A DNA stretch of 30,626 nucleotides from the NCBI GenBank assembly GCA_027335965.1, contig DAHWGZ010000004.1, positions 1-30,626 of the forward strand, written 5' to 3'. Below the pieces are notes generated by a model. The model did not search any database. It was given only the letters and a program-made list of their open reading frames with translations, and was not told where the DNA came from. Of this stretch, positions 16,518 to 24,606 are shown piece by piece. The translations under genes were made by a program, and so were the position numbers. The number at the start of each line of letters is the position of its first letter. The stretch's first letter is position 1. The DNA comes from Acidiferrobacter sp. (GTDB lineage: Bacteria; Pseudomonadota; Gammaproteobacteria; Acidiferrobacterales; Acidiferrobacteraceae).

Positions 16518-17438
16518 TCAAGGGCCCGCCCGACGCCGTGACAGCGAGCGCCACGCAAAGAACGCGACCCAGGCCTCCCAACCAGCCCACGGGGCGGCCA
16601 GGGCGCGCACCTCGGCCTCGGTCAAGGGCGCGCTCGCGCCCAGCGCCTGGGCCAAAGCCTTGCGCAGGCCGAGATCCGCCGCTGGCCACACCGACCGAAC
16701 CCCGAGGCCGCGCATCAGCACCACGCCCGCGGTCCATGGCCCGACCCCTGGAAGCTGGGTGAGCGCCGCCGCGGCCTCGGCCGGCGGCATGGCGGCAAGT
16801 TGCGACCAGTCGAGGATCTGGCTCGTCACGGCCTGGGCCGCGAAGCGTAAAGCGCGGATCTTGGCGCGACTGAAATGCGCCGCGCGCAAGGACTCCTCGT
16901 CGATATCCGCGATCCGGCGCGGATCCGGCATGATCGGGACGCGGGACGACCCGAAGACCGCCTCCTCGCCGGCGATGCGGACGAGCGCGCCGCGCAGGCA
17001 CCGGGCAAATCCCACTCCGACCTGCTGGCCGATGATGGCCCATACGAGGGACTCGAAGGGGTCGGCGGCCAGGACCGGCCGCGCATGAAGGCCGTCGCCC
17101 ACGAGGCCGGCCACGATCGGATCGGTCCCCGCCAATTCCTGGAACCCCCCGGCATCGACATCGAGCGAGAAAACATGGCGGACCCTGGCGACTGCCCAGG
17201 CGAGCGACTTGTCGTCGGCGCGCGGACCCTCCACGCGCACGCGCAACTGTGGTCTGGCCGGCGAGCCGGCCCAAGTCACGCTCGCGAGCTCGACCCCGCG
17301 ATCGGTCCGCCAGGCGCGGCGATAGGTCTCGCCTTCGATAGACTCGAGGACCGCCGACGGCGACTCTCGTAAAAATGCGAGCGCCGCGGCGAAATCATAG
17401 ATGGGGGGAACGGTGATGCGCGTCGTACGGCTTGGCAT
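16518..17438 (-). CDS. AlkA-like DNA-3-methyladenine glycosylase
   Basis: 306 residues of the helix-hairpin-helix base-excision glycosylase superfamily. It has an N-terminal AlkA_N-like domain (residues 8-115), the helical PFESLVWAIIGQQVG segment (127-141), the hairpin LPGVGPWTAGVVLMRGLG (229-246) and catalytic Asp255 (WPAADLGLRKAL). No Cys cluster, so not a MutY/Nth type. It would remove alkylated purines such as 3-methyladenine. A stand-alone gene here; ogt, another alkylation-repair gene, is 5 kb away in a different unit. Confidence 0.88.
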   Translation of the reverse strand: MPSRTTRITVPPIYDFAAALAFLRESPSAVLESIEGETYRRAWRTDRGVELASVTWAGSPARPQLRVRVEGPRADDKSLAWAVARVRHVFSLDVDAGGFQELAGTDPIVAGLVGDGLHARPVLAADPFESLVWAIIGQQVGVGFARCLRGALVRIAGEEAVFGSSRVPIMPDPRRIADIDEESLRAAHFSRAKIRALRFAAQAVTSQILDWSQLAAMPPAEAAAALTQLPGVGPWTAGVVLMRGLGVRSVWPAADLGLRKALAQALGASAPLTEAEVRALAAPWAGWEAWVAFFAWRSLSRRRAGP

Positions 17439-17568
17439 CGGGTCAGGTTAACGCGATTTTGCCCCAGCGCAAATAGGCGCCTGACAGGGCAGCCCCCGTT
17501 GATTTCGCCTTCACCGCGCAGGCGCGCAAGCGGTCTACCTTGATCCGCGACGGCCGGGCACCTGTATC

Positions 17569-18324
17569 TTATGGCAGCTCAAGACGCCGGGCGGCGAAGT
17601 GCCGGCGCGCCACGCGCGCCATGGCCTTGGTCGCCGTAAAATTCCAGCCTCCGCCCAGAAAGATGGAAACCACGGGGACCGTGGCTTTGACGAGCGACCG
17701 CTGAAGGATGCGCACGCCGGCCTTCGCGGCTATGCGCTTTAACGTGGCGAGGGTTTCTTTCTTGAAGGTCTCCTTCACCGCGCGGCCCGCGAGCCTCCCC
17801 CCGATCTTCATGCCGGCGTTGCCCGCCGTTTCAGCGGCCGCCCCACCTATCGCAAAGGCAATGATCGTCAGGATGTCTTCCGGGTCATTCGGGTCCAAAG
17901 GTACACCATAGATTTTGCCGAGATTCGCGAGGAGCTGAAGCTGGAGGCGCATCAGCAGGACGGCCTCGCCACCGATGACGGTGGCCGCCACGGCGAGATT
18001 CGCGGGCAGGCCGATGCCTCCCTCGGCGCCGGTAACAATGGCGGTGATCTCATCCACGGAGACCATGGCGCCCGCGGCGCCACCCAGGAGCGCTGCGTTT
18101 TTTGCGGCCACGGAGGTCAGCTTGTCGGCGAGGACATCCGGGTCCATCGTGCCGTACTTTTGCTGGAAGTACTCGGCATGGGCGTGCTCCCAGTAATTGC
18201 CGAAGGATTTGCCGATGAGCATCGAAAGCCATTCGCCCGAGCGAAAGGCCGCCCAGCCGCCGAGTTCGCGGTATTCCTGACCCGCCGCGCTCAGTTGAGC
18301 TTTTAGGCTCTCTTGTTCGTTCAT
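17569..18324 (-). CDS. EcsC-like family protein
   Basis: 251 residues resembling the EcsC family (ALLGGAAGAMVSVDEIT, then LPANLAVAATVIGGEAVLL and the DPNDPEDILTIIAFAIGG region). The middle is hydrophobic and glycine/alanine-rich and the C-terminus is basic (TATKAMARVARRHFAARR), suggesting membrane association. Function of the family is unknown. ATG 18324 has GAGGAG about seven bases upstream, so the longer frame to 18360 is not needed. It follows the DUF445 gene after 53 bases and is probably co-transcribed. Confidence 0.7.
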   Translation of the reverse strand: MNEQESLKAQLSAAGQEYRELGGWAAFRSGEWLSMLIGKSFGNYWEHAHAEYFQQKYGTMDPDVLADKLTSVAAKNAALLGGAAGAMVSVDEITAIVTGAEGGIGLPANLAVAATVIGGEAVLLMRLQLQLLANLGKIYGVPLDPNDPEDILTIIAFAIGGAAAETAGNAGMKIGGRLAGRAVKETFKKETLATLKRIAAKAGVRILQRSLVKATVPVVSIFLGGGWNFTATKAMARVARRHFAARRLELP

Positions 18325-18377
18325 GACCGCTCTCCTCGCTGCCTGCCCGCTGATGAACAACCCGGCTTACGCGCGTC

Positions 18378-19658
18378 TTAGTGGAACCACTGGGTCAGCA
18401 CAAAGATCGTGAGTCCCGCAAGGCCGCCCACGAGCGCGCCGTTTAATCGAATGTTTTGCAGATCGGGGCCGATGTAGGCCTCGATCTCTTCCACCAGATG
18501 CTCGGCGTTCCAGCTTTTGACCTCGCGGGCGATGAAATCGCCTATCTTGGTCCGGTAGGTCACGACGAGATCAGGTGCCGCGGCCACGAACACCCCGTCG
18601 AGCCGGGCATTGAAGGCGATGTTGCCTGAAAGGCCCCGCGCGATGCGATCCGCAAAGCCGGCCGCGCGAGCACGTATAAGGGATTCGCCGCGGCAGAGAT
18701 CCGCCCGGGTCCAATCGCGCACGGCCGGCCACAACTTGCCGACGTAAGTCTGCATGTCGGCATGCTGGACCCATCTTTTCAGAGCCTTGCTCAGGCCGGC
18801 CTTGAGAGGACCGTCGCGCTCAAGGTCGCGCACGAGATCGTCGGCGGTCTCGGAAAGCCACTGGCGCATGGGGTGGTCATGATCTTCGCGGCCCTCCTTC
18901 AGTCCCTGCTCGATTGCCGAGTAGAGCTTTTCCTGCGCCCACCCGCTCAAAACCCTGGAGAACCCAGGGAAGAGCGTGATAGCCTTTGCCATGTGCGTGC
19001 GCACGGCCGTGCGCACGGCCTGCTTGGCAAGCAGTTTCTGAATTTTCTCCATGCCTTCGTCGAGAAGCGCCTGGTGTTCGTCGCCAGCCTTCATGGCGGC
19101 AAGCGCCCGGGCGCCGACTGTGGCGAGGTCCAGTTTGGCAAGTCGCGTGTTCACAAAGGCGCGCAGGTCGTTTTGTATGCCCGGCTCATCCAGGGTGTCG
19201 AGCAGGCAGGAGGTAAGTTGGGCGGCGGTATGGGCGATCGCCCGTTGGTTCTCTGCTTTTAGCAGCCACTGAATCAAATGGTCGGCCGGGCCGAAGGCCT
19301 GGATCGCGGCCACGATCTTGTCGGTCGCAAGGAAGCGGCTTTGGATGAAAGCCCCCAGATTGTCGCCCAGCCGTTCCTGGTTTCGCGGCAGAAAGCGTGT
19401 GGTGGGGATCTTCAGGCCAAGGGGATGACGAAACAGTGCCTTGACAGCGAACCAGTCGGCGAGCGCGCCGACCATGGCGGCCCCGCTCAGGGCTTCGAGA
19501 TAGGCAAGATCTGGATAATGTGGCACAAACATCACTGCGGCGCCATAAAGGAACGCGGCGACCAACAAAGCGCCGAGGGCGAGGCGCTTGACCTTTTGGA
19601 GCGTGGCGCGCCTGCCGTTGACCTGCCAGGCCGATGGATCTATCGCGATCGCGCTCAT
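18378..19658 (-). CDS. DUF445 family membrane protein (YjiN-like)
   Basis: 426 residues. An N-terminal membrane segment (ALGALLVAAFLYGAAVMF) and the DUF445 hallmark AMVGALADWFAVKALFRHPLGLKIP (residues 61-85) are followed by a long helical domain and a C-terminal membrane segment (NGALVGGLAGLTIFVLTQWF). Family function unknown; members are inner-membrane proteins. ATG 19658 is preceded by GGGAGAAG. Same strand as the EcsC-like gene downstream. Confidence 0.9.
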   Translation of the reverse strand: MSAIAIDPSAWQVNGRRATLQKVKRLALGALLVAAFLYGAAVMFVPHYPDLAYLEALSGAAMVGALADWFAVKALFRHPLGLKIPTTRFLPRNQERLGDNLGAFIQSRFLATDKIVAAIQAFGPADHLIQWLLKAENQRAIAHTAAQLTSCLLDTLDEPGIQNDLRAFVNTRLAKLDLATVGARALAAMKAGDEHQALLDEGMEKIQKLLAKQAVRTAVRTHMAKAITLFPGFSRVLSGWAQEKLYSAIEQGLKEGREDHDHPMRQWLSETADDLVRDLERDGPLKAGLSKALKRWVQHADMQTYVGKLWPAVRDWTRADLCRGESLIRARAAGFADRIARGLSGNIAFNARLDGVFVAAAPDLVVTYRTKIGDFIAREVKSWNAEHLVEEIEAYIGPDLQNIRLNGALVGGLAGLTIFVLTQWFH

Positions 19659-19856
19659 GTCTTCTCCCTGAACAAAAGACTTCGAATGTTATTATTGGGT
19701 CCGTGGCCGCCCCTAACCAAGACGCCCCGGATCGCATTTTTTATCCTGACCGCGCCAGAGTCGCCGCGGCGCGGCCCTCGGTGTCCTGTCTCTCCTTTCA
19801 GAACGCCGGCCGCGCGCCCTGTCAGCGATGGCCCCGCCGGAGACTCGGTGGCCGGC

Positions 19857-20168
19857 TCACCCGTGCCACCCACATTTCCGACACTGGTATCCTGAGTCGA
19901 GGAGGCCTCCGACCGTCTCGCCGACCTTTGCGCCTGCCATCAGGCCCGCGAGTCCACCCCCGATCACGCCCAACAACCCGCCGATCATCGTGCCAGCAAC
20001 CGGGACCACGGAGCCTATCGCGGCGCCGAGGGCCGCGCCATCCAGTACGCCGGTTGCCCCCAAGATGCCGCCTACCGCTCCACCGATGCGCCGCCCGCCG
20101 TCACGCGCGCTCTTGTTTTCAGTCACATAGTCACTGGTATGGCAATGGGGGCATGTCAATATGTTCAT
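19857..20168 (-). CDS. Split zinc-ribbon protein with glycine-zipper membrane segment
   Basis: 103 residues, not recognised as a named protein. A CxxC knuckle at the N-terminus (Cys6, Cys9: LTCPHCH) and another at the C-terminus (Cys96, Cys99: YQCRKCGWHG) could join to bind one zinc ion. Between them lies a glycine-zipper hydrophobic hairpin (about residues 28-90, GGAVGGILGATG...VVPVAGTMIGGLLGVIGGGLAGLMAG). The four cysteines and the coherent domain plan support a real gene. ATG 20168 puts the first knuckle at residue 6; no strong ribosome-binding site. Role unknown: membrane-associated adaptor or pore-like protein are guesses. Confidence 0.75.
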   Translation of the reverse strand: MNILTCPHCHTSDYVTENKSARDGGRRIGGAVGGILGATGVLDGAALGAAIGSVVPVAGTMIGGLLGVIGGGLAGLMAGAKVGETVGGLLDSGYQCRKCGWHG

Positions 20169-20289
20169 GGTCGGTTCATTCTCCAATCTTTCTAAAAATC
20201 CGGGGTACGCGGCGCAAGGCGCGGACCCCGGAGTGGCTCTTGCTGATGGCTGCCGCCGGCAAGGGCGTTCGAGCCGGTTTAGGAATGCG

Positions 20290-20571
20290 TCAGGAGCGGC
20301 AGATTTTCTGGTACTGATGGCCGCATGTGATGACCGTCCCACTGCCTACGTCGAGCACGGCAAAGGCGCTCCAAAGCTCGTGGAGCCGCGCCACCGCAAT
20401 GCGGCCGATCTCGTGCGCGACGCGCTGGCGAGCCTTTTTGTCGAAAGACAGCCGCACCGTGCCGTGATGATCGTAGGTTCGGCGCCCAAATCGCTCGAGC
20501 AGGTCCAGGATGAGCGGCGGGAGGCCGCGTTGCTGGCTACGGACCCGGGCGTGCCTCGTCATGTTTCTCAT
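20290..20571 (-). CDS. Small DUF4258-like hypothetical protein
   Basis: 93 residues. It starts with an R-x-R-QQRGLPPLILDLLERFG pattern and ends with DVGSGTVITCGHQYQKI, a layout seen in small proteins related to DUF4258, some of which accompany toxin-antitoxin pairs. ATG 20571 has GGGAGAAA about five bases upstream and is preferred to the ATG at 20595. It lies 121 bases upstream of the zinc-ribbon gene on the same strand and is divergent from the XRE gene at 20721. Function unknown. Confidence 0.68.
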   Translation of the reverse strand: MRNMTRHARVRSQQRGLPPLILDLLERFGRRTYDHHGTVRLSFDKKARQRVAHEIGRIAVARLHELWSAFAVLDVGSGTVITCGHQYQKICRS

Positions 20572-20720
20572 ATCGATTTCTCCCTGTCGTTGCATCTGGA
20601 GCGGACTCTACGGCAGATTTGCAGTAGATGCAAGTACAGCAGTAATGAATAGTTCCCATGTTTTACGAAATTCCCGATTTTTGCTATATTGCATGCCCTT
20701 AGGGTTTGTGGGACTTGGTG

Positions 20721-21227
20721 ATGGGCGAAAATGGGGAATCCAACCAGAATCCGAGGATGGCGACGACATCGAACGCCGTTCTTGGGCATCTTTTGGCACT
20801 CGTCCGCCGCCGGCGCCACCTCACCCAGGCCCAAGTCGCCGGGGCGCTCGGACTTGCCGGGTCGACGTGGTCGCGGGTCGAGAAGGGCGAGACGCCGATC
20901 ACGGTCGAACAGCTGCGCGTGGTGGCCGACAAGCTCGACGTCGACGCGACGACCCTCTTGGGGTTGGCCGAGCAAGCGGAGGAGGCCTTACGCGGCAGTG
21001 GTTTTCTCGTTGGCTCCCATCACGGTTGGAAGGCTGGATCGGGTCTGGCTGGGCTGAGCTTTGCAGGGGTGACGGCTTCGTCGATGGGCGCCTTTGGCTT
21101 GTTGGGCGGCGTGCTTCCCTTGGTCGGAACCGCGCTCGGGGCCTTTCTGGGCAAGAATCTCGGATCAGCCCTGGAAAAGGCCTTGTCGGCGCATGCTCGC
21201 TCACGGCCGGCTACCGATAAGAATTGA
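20721..21227 (+). CDS. XRE regulator fused to a glycine-zipper hydrophobic tail
   Basis: 168 residues. Residues 18-80 are an XRE helix-turn-helix (LLALVRRRRHLTQAQVAGALG, STWSRVEKGETPITVEQL). Residues 105-160 are hydrophobic and glycine-rich (AGLSFAGVTASSMGAFGLLGGVLPLVGTALGAFLGKNLG by position 110-148), able to form a membrane hairpin. Such a tail on an XRE protein is unusual and suggests a membrane-tethered regulator. It resembles the hydrophobic part of the nearby zinc-ribbon protein. ATG 20721 follows GTGGGA by seven bases; GTG 20718 is an alternative. Confidence 0.8.
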   Translation: MGENGESNQNPRMATTSNAVLGHLLALVRRRRHLTQAQVAGALGLAGSTWSRVEKGETPITVEQLRVVADKLDVDATTLLGLAEQAEEALRGSGFLVGSHHGWKAGSGLAGLSFAGVTASSMGAFGLLGGVLPLVGTALGAFLGKNLGSALEKALSAHARSRPATDKN

Positions 21228-21316
21228 GGCTCGGGGCACATCGCCGCGCTCGCCTGCCCACGCCAGCATTGCGCCCTTTTGAGGGGGATGCGAACAGGGC
21301 GCGCGGGAGTGATGTC

Positions 21317-21375
21317 CGGGTCTGGGATGGACCCGCATTCAGGACAACGCCTGGGGCTTGGGTGCCCTGGGCACC
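21317..21375. terminator. Two small hairpins between convergent genes
   Basis: CGGGTC/GACCCG (21317-21335, seven-base loop) and GGTGCCC-T-GGGCACC (21361-21375) lie between the ends of the XRE-tail gene (+) and the vapC gene (-). Neither has a T-run, so their role as terminators is tentative. Confidence 0.3.
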
Positions 21376-21402
21376 GTGGCGGGGCGCGGGATATGGCTCG
21401 GC

Positions 21403-21789
21403 TCAGACCACGCGTATGGGGCCCGCATAACGGGCGACGACGGGATCGGTTGTGAGCAGCATCACACCCTCGACCAGCGACTGGGCGACCAGGATTCTGT
21501 CGAAAGGATCCTTATGGATAGCCGGCAGCCCCATGATCGCCACGGCATGTTCGCTCGTCACTGGGAGCTCGCTATAGCCGTTGTCGAGCAGGCCACGATG
21601 CAAAAGCCGGGGGTCCACACGGAAATCGGTTCGCCCCAACCCACGCTTGATGGTGACCTCCCACAGGCTGGCGGCGCTGAAGACAAGCAGGTTGTGTGGA
21701 TTCTCCAGAAGCGTTCGGGCACTGGCAGATAAGCGTTCGGGTTGCCCGGCCGACCACAGGAGCAGATGCGTGTCGAGGAGGAGCTTCAA
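21403..21789 (-). CDS. VapC-type PIN-domain toxin
   Basis: 128 residues, a type II toxin ribonuclease of the PIN family. The acidic metal site is visible: Asp6 (LLLDTHLLLW), Glu44 (ASLWEVTIK), Asp97 (DPFDRILVAQ) and Asp115 (LLTTDPVVARY). The start is a TTG at 21789 overlapping the antitoxin stop as TTGA, so toxin translation depends on the antitoxin; the weak start codon would keep the toxin level low. The sequence belongs to the PIN subgroup that pairs with Phd-type antitoxins. Confidence 0.92.
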   Translation of the reverse strand: MKLLLDTHLLLWSAGQPERLSASARTLLENPHNLLVFSAASLWEVTIKRGLGRTDFRVDPRLLHRGLLDNGYSELPVTSEHAVAIMGLPAIHKDPFDRILVAQSLVEGVMLLTTDPVVARYAGPIRVV

Positions 21790-22031
21790 CCGCCTTCCAC
21801 AAACAGCCGGTGGATCTCCGGACCGCCCATTTGGTTGAAGTCGTCCGGTACCGAGATTTCACCGGCCAGGAACCCCAGGCGGCGCACCTGAGCCGCGACC
21901 GGCGCATCCAGCGCCACCACCTTGACGAGCGGCTTGCCCGCCTTGGCGATCACAAACGGCTCCCCCTGAACCGCCTCTTCCACGAGCCGGGAGAGGTGCG
22001 TCTTGGCGTCGTGGATATTCACCTTTTTCAT
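21786..22031 (-). CDS. Phd/YefM-family antitoxin
   Basis: 81 residues. The N-terminal KVNIHDAKTHLSRLVEEAVQGEPFVIAKAGKPLVKVV is the Phd/YefM DNA-binding domain; the C-terminal tail (VPDDFNQMGGPEIHRLFVEGG) would wrap the toxin. ATG 22031 is preceded by GAGGCG. A near-palindromic operator lies 22 bases upstream, fitting autoregulation by the antitoxin and the toxin-antitoxin complex. The gene overlaps the toxin start by four bases. Confidence 0.92.
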   Translation of the reverse strand: MKKVNIHDAKTHLSRLVEEAVQGEPFVIAKAGKPLVKVVALDAPVAAQVRRLGFLAGEISVPDDFNQMGGPEIHRLFVEGG

Positions 22032-22053
22032 TTCGCGCCTCGCGCTACCATAA

Positions 22054-22074
22054 ACTAAACTAGGTTAGTTTAGT
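22054..22074. promoter_or_regulatory. Palindromic operator of the Phd/VapC operon
   Basis: ACTAAACTA (22054-22062) and TAGTTTAGT (22066-22074) are exact inverted repeats around GGT. The AT-rich sequence stands out from GC-rich surroundings, and its place just before the antitoxin start suits binding by the Phd-like dimer. Confidence 0.75.
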
Positions 22075-22167
22075 CTGGTGAACGAGGCCTGTCAAAACCG
22101 ATGGTCTTGCGAAGGGTGCGCACGCCCGTGCATGGCCGGCCCGGATGAGGGCATGGGCGCGGATCTT

Positions 22168-22725
22168 TCAGGAAAAGGAGGCGACGTCCACGCCCTCGCA
22201 AGCCAGCAATCGGCGCTTCATATCCGGTCCGCCGTCCGAATAAAACCCCAGACGGCGGCCCGCGCCCACGACCCGGTGGCAGGGGATCAAAAGGGGCAGC
22301 GGATTGGCGGCGAGCGCGCTGCCGACCGCGCGCGCCGCCCGCGGACGCCCGATGAGCGCCGCGACCTCGCCATAAGTGCGCGTCTCGCCGCGCGGGATGG
22401 CGCGGGTCGCCGCCAACACCGCCTCCTGGAAGGGCGTCTCGCGCACGAAACCGGCAGACCCCGCGTAACGCTGACCATGATCGACGACGGCTCGCAGCGC
22501 GGCGTGCAAGGCGCGAGGGGCCTCGGGCTTCTCGACCAGGGCGATGGCAAGCGCTTGGGCCCAGGCGCGCAGCTCCTCGGGGGCGCCGAGCGACACAAAA
22601 AACGGACACTCGCCGATATACGCGACGTGGACTACGCCGAGCCCGCGCGTCGTGACCGGCGACCAGCGCATCGGTCCCTCCCCGGCGGCCAGCCGTCGCG
22701 AGGGCTCGGCCGCGCGGTCAGTCAT
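22168..22725 (-). CDS. ogt: Methylated-DNA--protein-cysteine methyltransferase
   Basis: 185 residues, a suicide repair protein that moves O6-alkyl groups from guanine to its own cysteine. The active site IPCHRVVGAG holds Cys149; the recognition-helix region TPFQEAVLAATRAIPRGETRTYGEVAALIGRPRAARAVG is typical of Ogt/MGMT. No Ada N-terminal zinc domain. ATG 22725 lies eight bases inside the upstream permease gene, implying co-transcription; Met19 is an alternative start. Confidence 0.93.
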   Translation of the reverse strand: MTDRAAEPSRRLAAGEGPMRWSPVTTRGLGVVHVAYIGECPFFVSLGAPEELRAWAQALAIALVEKPEAPRALHAALRAVVDHGQRYAGSAGFVRETPFQEAVLAATRAIPRGETRTYGEVAALIGRPRAARAVGSALAANPLPLLIPCHRVVGAGRRLGFYSDGGPDMKRRLLACEGVDVASFS

Positions 22726-24097
22726 CGTCGCGCGCAAACAAGAGATCCAGCGCCGGTCTGTCCGCGCGCCCTTGCCAGGCCCAATAAAGCCAGGCACCGA
22801 GCATGAGATAGACGAGAAAACCGTAAGCCGCCGCCAATGCCATGCCGCTCGCCCCCCAGAAGTTCTCGCCAAAGACATAGACCAGGAGCGGGGCGGCGAA
22901 CACGAGCGCCGCGCGCGCAAGCCATGGCACCGGCCGCCCGCGGCGCCGGTGCCACACGGGGACCGCGATCAACGCGAACAGATAGATCATGATGAACCCG
23001 AGCGCGGTAAACACGCCGAAGAGATCGACGATCGCAAGCGGCGGCCAGCGAAACCACGCGGCCAGGACCACGAATCCGCAGGTGAGGGCGCCGAGCCCAT
23101 GCAAGGCCACGGACGGCGTGCCATGCGCCCCGATCTCGCCTAAGGCCGCCGGGAGTACCCTGTGCCGCCCCATCGAATACAGCACGCGGCCGAGGCTATT
23201 CATGGTGGCGATGGTGGCGCTGAAGGCGGCGATGGCCATGGCGATGTCCGAGGAGAAGGCGAGCGCCGGCAGACCCTGCCTAAGCGCCAACACGCCGAGC
23301 GGGGCCGATGTGCGCGCCAACGCGCCGGCATGGCCCCCGAAGCCCGCCAGCTCGGCGTAGGCCATGAAGACATAGAATGCGAGGCTCGCCAGCACCGCGG
23401 CAAAGATCGCCCTGGGGATGTCGCGATTCGGGGCATGGGCCTCGCGCCCGAAATTGGCGGCCGTCTCGAAACCGCCATAGGCAAGGATGCTCAAGGTCAT
23501 CGCCTGAAAAAACGGCGCGGCCCTGAACGCGCCGGGCGAGGGGATTGGGTGCGCCCATGTGGCATGCGCGAGCGTCCACACCCCGATCACCAGGATGATG
23601 AGCAGCGAGAGGGCCTCGACGATGAGGCTATAGCGCGTCGCGAGCTCGACATCCCGGACCGTGAGCGCCCACGAGAGGCCCGCGAACGGCAAGGCCGCCG
23701 CAGGCCAGGGAAGCTCCACGCCCGCGATGCGCAGCGCCTTGGCGACGAACAGCCCGCCGACGACGGGGGCCGCGAGCAGTGCCCCGAGATAGCCGCCGGT
23801 CATGGCCCAGCCGCTCAGCACCCCGGCAACCGGATGGAGGCCGCGGCTTACGGACACGAACAACGAGCCGGCGGCCGGCACCTCGCGCGCGAGCGTCGCC
23901 ACTTGCGCGGCCACGAGCAGCATGACGAGACCCACCGCGAGATAGACCGCCCAGGTCAGGACACCGCCTTGGGCCGCGACGAGCGAGATCGTCACGGTCG
24001 CCATCGCCGACGGGGTGATGTTGGCAAGCGCATGACCGAGGATCTCGATAAAGGATACGCGGTTGGCGGCAAGCCGCGGCTTTGGCATCTCGGGCAT
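22718..24097 (-). CDS. APC-family amino-acid permease
   Basis: 459 residues with about twelve hydrophobic segments, of the amino acid-polyamine-organocation superfamily. The first helix (ILGHALANITPSAMATVTISL) and the helix 6 region (MTLSILAYGGFETAANFGREAHAPNRDIPRAI) carry the expected features. Substrate cannot be told from sequence. ATG 24097 or a second ATG three codons later may be used. It overlaps ogt by eight bases and follows the minus-strand XRE gene by 78 bases. Confidence 0.88.
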   Translation of the reverse strand: MPEMPKPRLAANRVSFIEILGHALANITPSAMATVTISLVAAQGGVLTWAVYLAVGLVMLLVAAQVATLAREVPAAGSLFVSVSRGLHPVAGVLSGWAMTGGYLGALLAAPVVGGLFVAKALRIAGVELPWPAAALPFAGLSWALTVRDVELATRYSLIVEALSLLIILVIGVWTLAHATWAHPIPSPGAFRAAPFFQAMTLSILAYGGFETAANFGREAHAPNRDIPRAIFAAVLASLAFYVFMAYAELAGFGGHAGALARTSAPLGVLALRQGLPALAFSSDIAMAIAAFSATIATMNSLGRVLYSMGRHRVLPAALGEIGAHGTPSVALHGLGALTCGFVVLAAWFRWPPLAIVDLFGVFTALGFIMIYLFALIAVPVWHRRRGRPVPWLARAALVFAAPLLVYVFGENFWGASGMALAAAYGFLVYLMLGAWLYWAWQGRADRPALDLLFARDDD

Positions 24098-24175
24098 AAG
24101 GCATTGTGCCGGGGATCGCCGGTGAGCGCCAGAACGCCACTCGGACGCGCCCGCGCGGGAAACGGCTGCGTGCCG

Positions 24176-24535
24176 TCAGGAACGAAGCTTGAGCAGGGCC
24201 ATGAGCGTCTCCTTCACGGCCACCCGCTGCCCCTGGGGCAGCTCCATCCACAGCCGCGCCACGGTGACCGCCTCGTCACTCAAGGCGACCTCCCCTTCGT
24301 AGCCGGCCCGCGTCTCGCGGATGGCTACGTCGATTGCCCCCTCGCCGAGCAGCAGCCATTCGGCGTTGACCCCAAGGACGCGGGCGATCTCCACCACGCT
24401 GCGCGGCCTGCGCACATGGCCGGCTTCGATGAACTGGATGGCCTGTGGCCGGAGCTTCACGCGCCTCGCGAGCTCGGATTGCGTAAGGCCCATCCGCTCC
24501 CGAGCGTAACGCAGGCGCTTGGCCAGTGTGTCCAT
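24176..24535 (-). CDS. XRE-family transcriptional regulator
   Basis: 119 residues. An N-terminal cro/C1-type helix-turn-helix (residues 3-65: LAKRLRYARERMGLTQSELARRVKLRPQAIQFIEAGHVRRPRSVVEIARVLGV) ends in NAEWLLLGEG, a common phage-repressor-like ending of the DNA-binding domain. The C-terminal part (residues 70-119) is short and lacks a LexA-type peptidase. It is divergent from another XRE gene and upstream of the APC permease, which it may control. Confidence 0.87.
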   Translation of the reverse strand: MDTLAKRLRYARERMGLTQSELARRVKLRPQAIQFIEAGHVRRPRSVVEIARVLGVNAEWLLLGEGAIDVAIRETRAGYEGEVALSDEAVTVARLWMELPQGQRVAVKETLMALLKLRS

Positions 24536-24543
24536 GGCATGAG

Positions 24544-24593
24544 TCTACAAAAAGGCGCCCGGCCGAGCCTTGCCAATACGCTTGCATCTACAA
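24544..24593. promoter_or_regulatory. Divergent XRE promoter region with repeated TCTACAA
   Basis: TCTACAA occurs at 24544-24550 and again at 24587-24593, and the second copy contains a -10-like TACAAT (24589-24594) for the plus-strand gene at 24607. The repeats are possible operators for one or both XRE proteins. Confidence 0.35.
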
Positions 24594-24606
24594 TAGACTT
24601 TGGGGA

